Origin: Warburgia ugandensis
Taxonomy: Eukaryota > Streptophyta > Magnoliopsida > Canellales > Canellaceae
Length of the DNA stretch: 64,000 nucleotides
Reading direction: 5' to 3'
NCBI GenBank assembly: GCA_035236585.1
Contig: CP141136.1
Location: 27,319,426 to 27,383,425, forward strand
Shown here: one piece after another, positions 60,951-64,000 of the stretch
How positions within the stretch are numbered: position 1 is the stretch's first letter
Layout: the number at the start of each line of letters is the position of its first letter
Notes under the pieces: generated by a model
Database searches by the model: none
The model's input: only the letters and a program-made list of their open reading frames with translations
Told to the model about the DNA's origin: nothing
Made by a program: the position numbers and the translations under genes

Positions 60951-63900
60951 TAAAGTCGCGTGCATTAAATCTGTTTAGGCATAGGAGCTCTAAGTCAGGA
61001 GAGTCACCCCGTGGCATTTTTTAACAAGAAATTAAATGACGCGTGGAAAAATTCTCCACCTATGACAAGAAGTTCAATGCAGTCATTCAAGCATTACGAC
61101 ATTGGAGGCATTACTTATTGCCAAACAAATTTGTCTTGTTCTCTGACCATGAGGCTCTGCAATACCTCGGCTCCCAAAAGAAATTAAACTCACAACATGC
61201 TAAATGGGGTTGAATTTCTTCAAGAATATTCATTTGTGCTTAAGCACAAGGCAAAGATCTAAAACAAACCTGCATATGCGTTGAGTTGTAAGAAGGCGCT
61301 ACTACACACTTTACAAGTAGAGTTCGTTCATGGGTACAAGCCTAGGACACTTGCAAATCTCGTACCTATGTTTGCATCGCACAGGTCATCTAAGTCAACC
61401 CAATTCTTTGCATAGTATATATATTATTTGCATTCTGAGATCAAAAGAATGATTAGTTTAAGTAACGAGAAATATAAATTTGCAATTGATTTACACAGGC
61501 AATGTAAGGAATTTCAGCTGAGTGACCATGTCATGGTCCGTATGAAACTTGAGTTGTCTCCACAGGGCCTTAATTAAAAGGTACAAGTTCGCAGTCCCAG
61601 TCCCTTTCGAGTCTGAGAAGGCTAGGAGAGAATGCTTATATCTTAAATCTTCTTCTTGATTAGGGAATTAGTTCAACGTTTAATGTGGAGGATATAGTTC
61701 CTTTTTGTCAACCCACCAATTCACTCATTGATCCTCGCCGTGACCCTAACCCTGATTCGAGCACTGATCCCAATTAGCCCATCCATAACCCTTGGCCCCA
61801 TGCCCCATCTATGCAGTCATTACCTCCACTGCCACAGGTTCATCCCATGAAAAAGCAAGTAGAGGACATACTTGACGATCAGATCGTATTCACTAAACAA
61901 GAGGGTTATCAAAAATTCCTTATCAACTGGAAGGACAAGCCTGAGTCTAATTGTACCTGGATCACAGAGTACAAGTTTCAGCTTCTAGATCCAAACCTTT
62001 TGGATTACAATAGACAGCTTACTACAACAGGAGCCACACTTTCACCAAGAGGCAACATGATGATGATTACCACCGCGAACATGACTTTAGGACATATTAG
62101 AGGCAACAGAAGAGGGCCCTTATTTCATCGAGTCCTTAAGAGCGGAGGACCTCATGTATGTACTATGTACTACAGTAAAGTCTCCCCTGTGCGTTGCATC
62201 TATTTAGGTATAGGAGTTCAAAGTCCGAAGAGTAGCCCCGTGGCATTTTTCAGCAAGAAATTAAATGATACAGCAAAAATACTCCACCTATGACAAGGAA
62301 TTCTATGCAACCATTCAAGCATTACAACATTGGACACATTACTTGTTGCCAAACAAATTTGTCTTGTTCGTTGACCATGAGGCCCTGCAATACCTCCGCT
62401 CCCAAAAGAAATTAAACTCACAACATGCTAAATGGGTTGAATTTCTTCAGGAATATTCATTTGTACTTAAAGACAAGGCAAAGGTCTAGAACAAACTTGC
62501 ATATGCGTTGAGTTGTAAGAAGGCGTTACTACATAACTTACAAGTAGAGTTCGCTCACAGGTACAAGCCTAGGATACTTGTAGATCTTGTACCCATGTTT
62601 GCATCACACAGGTCATCTAAGTCAACCCAATTCTTTGCATAGTATATGCATTATTTGCATTCTGAGATCAAACAAAGGATTAGTTTAAGTAACGAGAAAT
62701 ATTAATTTGCAACTAACTTACACAGGCAATATAAGGAATTCCAGCCAAGTGATCATGTCATGGTCCACATGAGACCTGAGCGATTTTCACAAGGACTTGA
62801 TCAAAAGTTACAAGCTCGCAGTGCTAGTCCCTTTCGGGTATGAGAAGGCTAAGGGAAAATGCTTATATCTTAAATCTTCCTCTTAATTGGGGAATTAGTT
62901 CAACGTTTAATATGGAGGATATAGTTCCTTTTCATCAACCACCAATTCACTCATTGATCCTAGCCTTAACCCTAACCCTGATTTGCGCACTGATTCCAAC
63001 TAGCCCATCCATAACCCTTGGCCCCATGCCCCATCTATGCAGTCATTACCTCCGCAATCACAAGTTTGTCCTGCGAAAAAGCAAGTAGAGGACATACTTG
63101 ATGATCAGATAGTGTCCACTTGACAAGAGGGTTATCGAAAATTCCTTATCAACTGGAAGGATAGGCCTGAGTCTAATTGTACCTAGATCTCAGAGTACAA
63201 GCTTTCGCTCCTAGATCCAGACCTTTTGGATTACTATCGATAATTTACTACAAGAGGAGCCACACTTTCACCAGGAGGCGACATGATGATGATCACCACC
63301 CTGAACGTGACTTTAAGACACATCAGAGGCAATAGAAGAGGGCCCTTATTTCATCGGGTCCCTAAGAGTGGAAGATCTCATACACATACAAATGTACTAC
63401 AAGAAAGTCTCCCCTGTGCATTGCATCTATTTAGGTATGGGAGTTCTAAGTCAGGAGAGTCACCCCATGGCATTTTGCAGCAAGAAATTAAATGACGCAT
63501 GGCAAAAATACTCCACCTATGACAAGGAGTATTACGACATTGGAGGCATTACTTATTGCCAAACAAATTTGTCTTGTTCTCTGACCACGAGGCCTTGCGA
63601 TACCTCGGCTCCCAAAAAAAATTAAACACACAACATGCGAAATAGGTTGAATTTCTTCAGGAATATTCATTTGTGCTTAAACACAAGGCAGAGGTCTAGA
63701 ACAAACCTGCATATGCGTTGAGTTGTAAGAAGGCATTACTACACACCTTCCAACTAGAGTTCGTTCATGGGTACAAGCTTAGGATGCTTGTAGATCTTGT
63801 AACCATGTTTGCATCACACAGGTCATCTCAACTCAATTCTTTGCACAGTATACATTATTTGCATTCTGAGACCAAATGACAGATTAGTTTAAGTAACAAG

Positions 63901-64000
63901 AAATACAAATTTGCATCTGAGTTACACAGGCAATATAAGAAATTTCAGCCAAGGGATTATGTTATGGTCAGTATGAGACTTGAGCGATTTCCACAAGGAC
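60950..64000 (+). repeat. ~1,228-bp tandem array of RNase H-chromodomain units from the chromovirus
   Basis: The landmark (G/A)TGGCATTTT occurs at 61011, 62240 and 63468. Each full unit holds, in order: the RNase H part (TYDKEFYATIQALQHW in unit 2), the IN C-terminal region, a chromodomain (QKFLINWKDKPESNCTWI in unit 1, ~61909) and a tail with RGNRRGPLFHRV. Units 1 and 2 are complete; unit 3 is cut by the window edge. All lack the integrase core. The junction joins the tail behind the chromodomain to the RNase H start near 62190 and 63415. Confidence 0.95.
61835..61999 (+). pseudogene. Chromodomain of unit 1
   Basis: It reads VEDILDDQIVFTKQ, then YQKFLINWKDKPESNC, TWI and LLDPNLLDYN. The pattern of a Tyr and two Trp around the W-K-x-x-P-E/C-T-W motif is that of chromodomains at the integrase C-terminus of chromoviruses. 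The same domain recurs in unit 2 (~63080-63240) with stops. Confidence 0.88.

Larger units (their letters stand above)
57562..64000 (+). mobile_element. Decayed Ty3/Gypsy chromovirus, 5' LTR to chromodomain, continuing past the window
   Basis: In order: 5' LTR 57562-58231, primer-binding site 58236, gag ~58260-59240, protease region ~59480-59830, RT ~60060-60900, RNase H ~60900-61290, IN C-terminal end and chromodomain ~61330-62000, then repeated copies of the last part. The integrase zinc finger and catalytic core are missing between RNase H and the C-terminal region. Many stops and frameshifts are present. It lies upstream of TRS130 exon 57385, probably in an intron and opposite in strand. 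Confidence 0.9.

Overview
The window is nuclear DNA from a flowering plant. It holds long spliced genes with U2-type introns, plant-specific gene families (GH3, TRAPPII TRS130, a chloroplast-type RecA fragment, a PPR fragment), Au-type SINEs and many other transposable elements. Sequence alone does not place it more precisely than angiosperm. Exons were joined by eye from splice sites, reading phase and remembered family sequences; no search was run.

Layout. (1) 33-12516, plus strand: the C-terminal ~770 codons of a SNF2/RING ATPase of the CHR28/FRG1 type, entering from the left edge. Its introns carry a 5'-truncated RTE-type LINE with a clear target-site duplication, a second RTE 3' fragment in the opposite orientation, a LINE RNase H scrap, several short tandem duplications and a broken PPR fragment. 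(2) 12517-16151: intergenic, with one old Au SINE. (3) 16152-25720: a 9.57-kb DNA-transposon-like unit with 22-bp inverted ends and 42-bp subterminal repeats. It holds decayed PIF/Harbinger transposase, Myb/SANT-like and GRF-zinc-finger genes on the minus strand, plus two still-open exons of a chloroplast-type RecA gene on the plus strand, which look like a captured host gene fragment. (4) 26627-31566, minus strand: a complete GH3 amido synthetase, best matched to GH3.10/DFL2, with a GC-AG first intron. (5) 31567-35644: intergenic, with microsatellites. (6) 35645-57385 and beyond, minus strand: TRS130/CLUB, the TRAPPII subunit. Nineteen exons (1,164 codons plus stop) are in the window; the first ~95-100 codons lie past the right edge. 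Its introns hold a near full-length 3.25-kb RTE LINE, three Au SINEs with 16-20 bp target-site duplications, and a 5.6-kb LTR-like block. (7) 57562-64000, plus strand: a decayed Ty3/Gypsy chromovirus (5' LTR, primer-binding site, gag, protease, RT, RNase H, chromodomain) inserted upstream of TRS130 exon 57385. Its 3' pol part has become a ~1,228-bp tandem array running off the window.

The three host genes serve different processes: chromatin and RNA-directed DNA methylation, jasmonate conjugation, and Golgi/endosome trafficking. Nothing shows that they act together. The most unusual content is in the mobile DNA: the Harbinger-like unit with the RecA fragment, and the retrotransposon-derived tandem array whose units all lack the integrase core.
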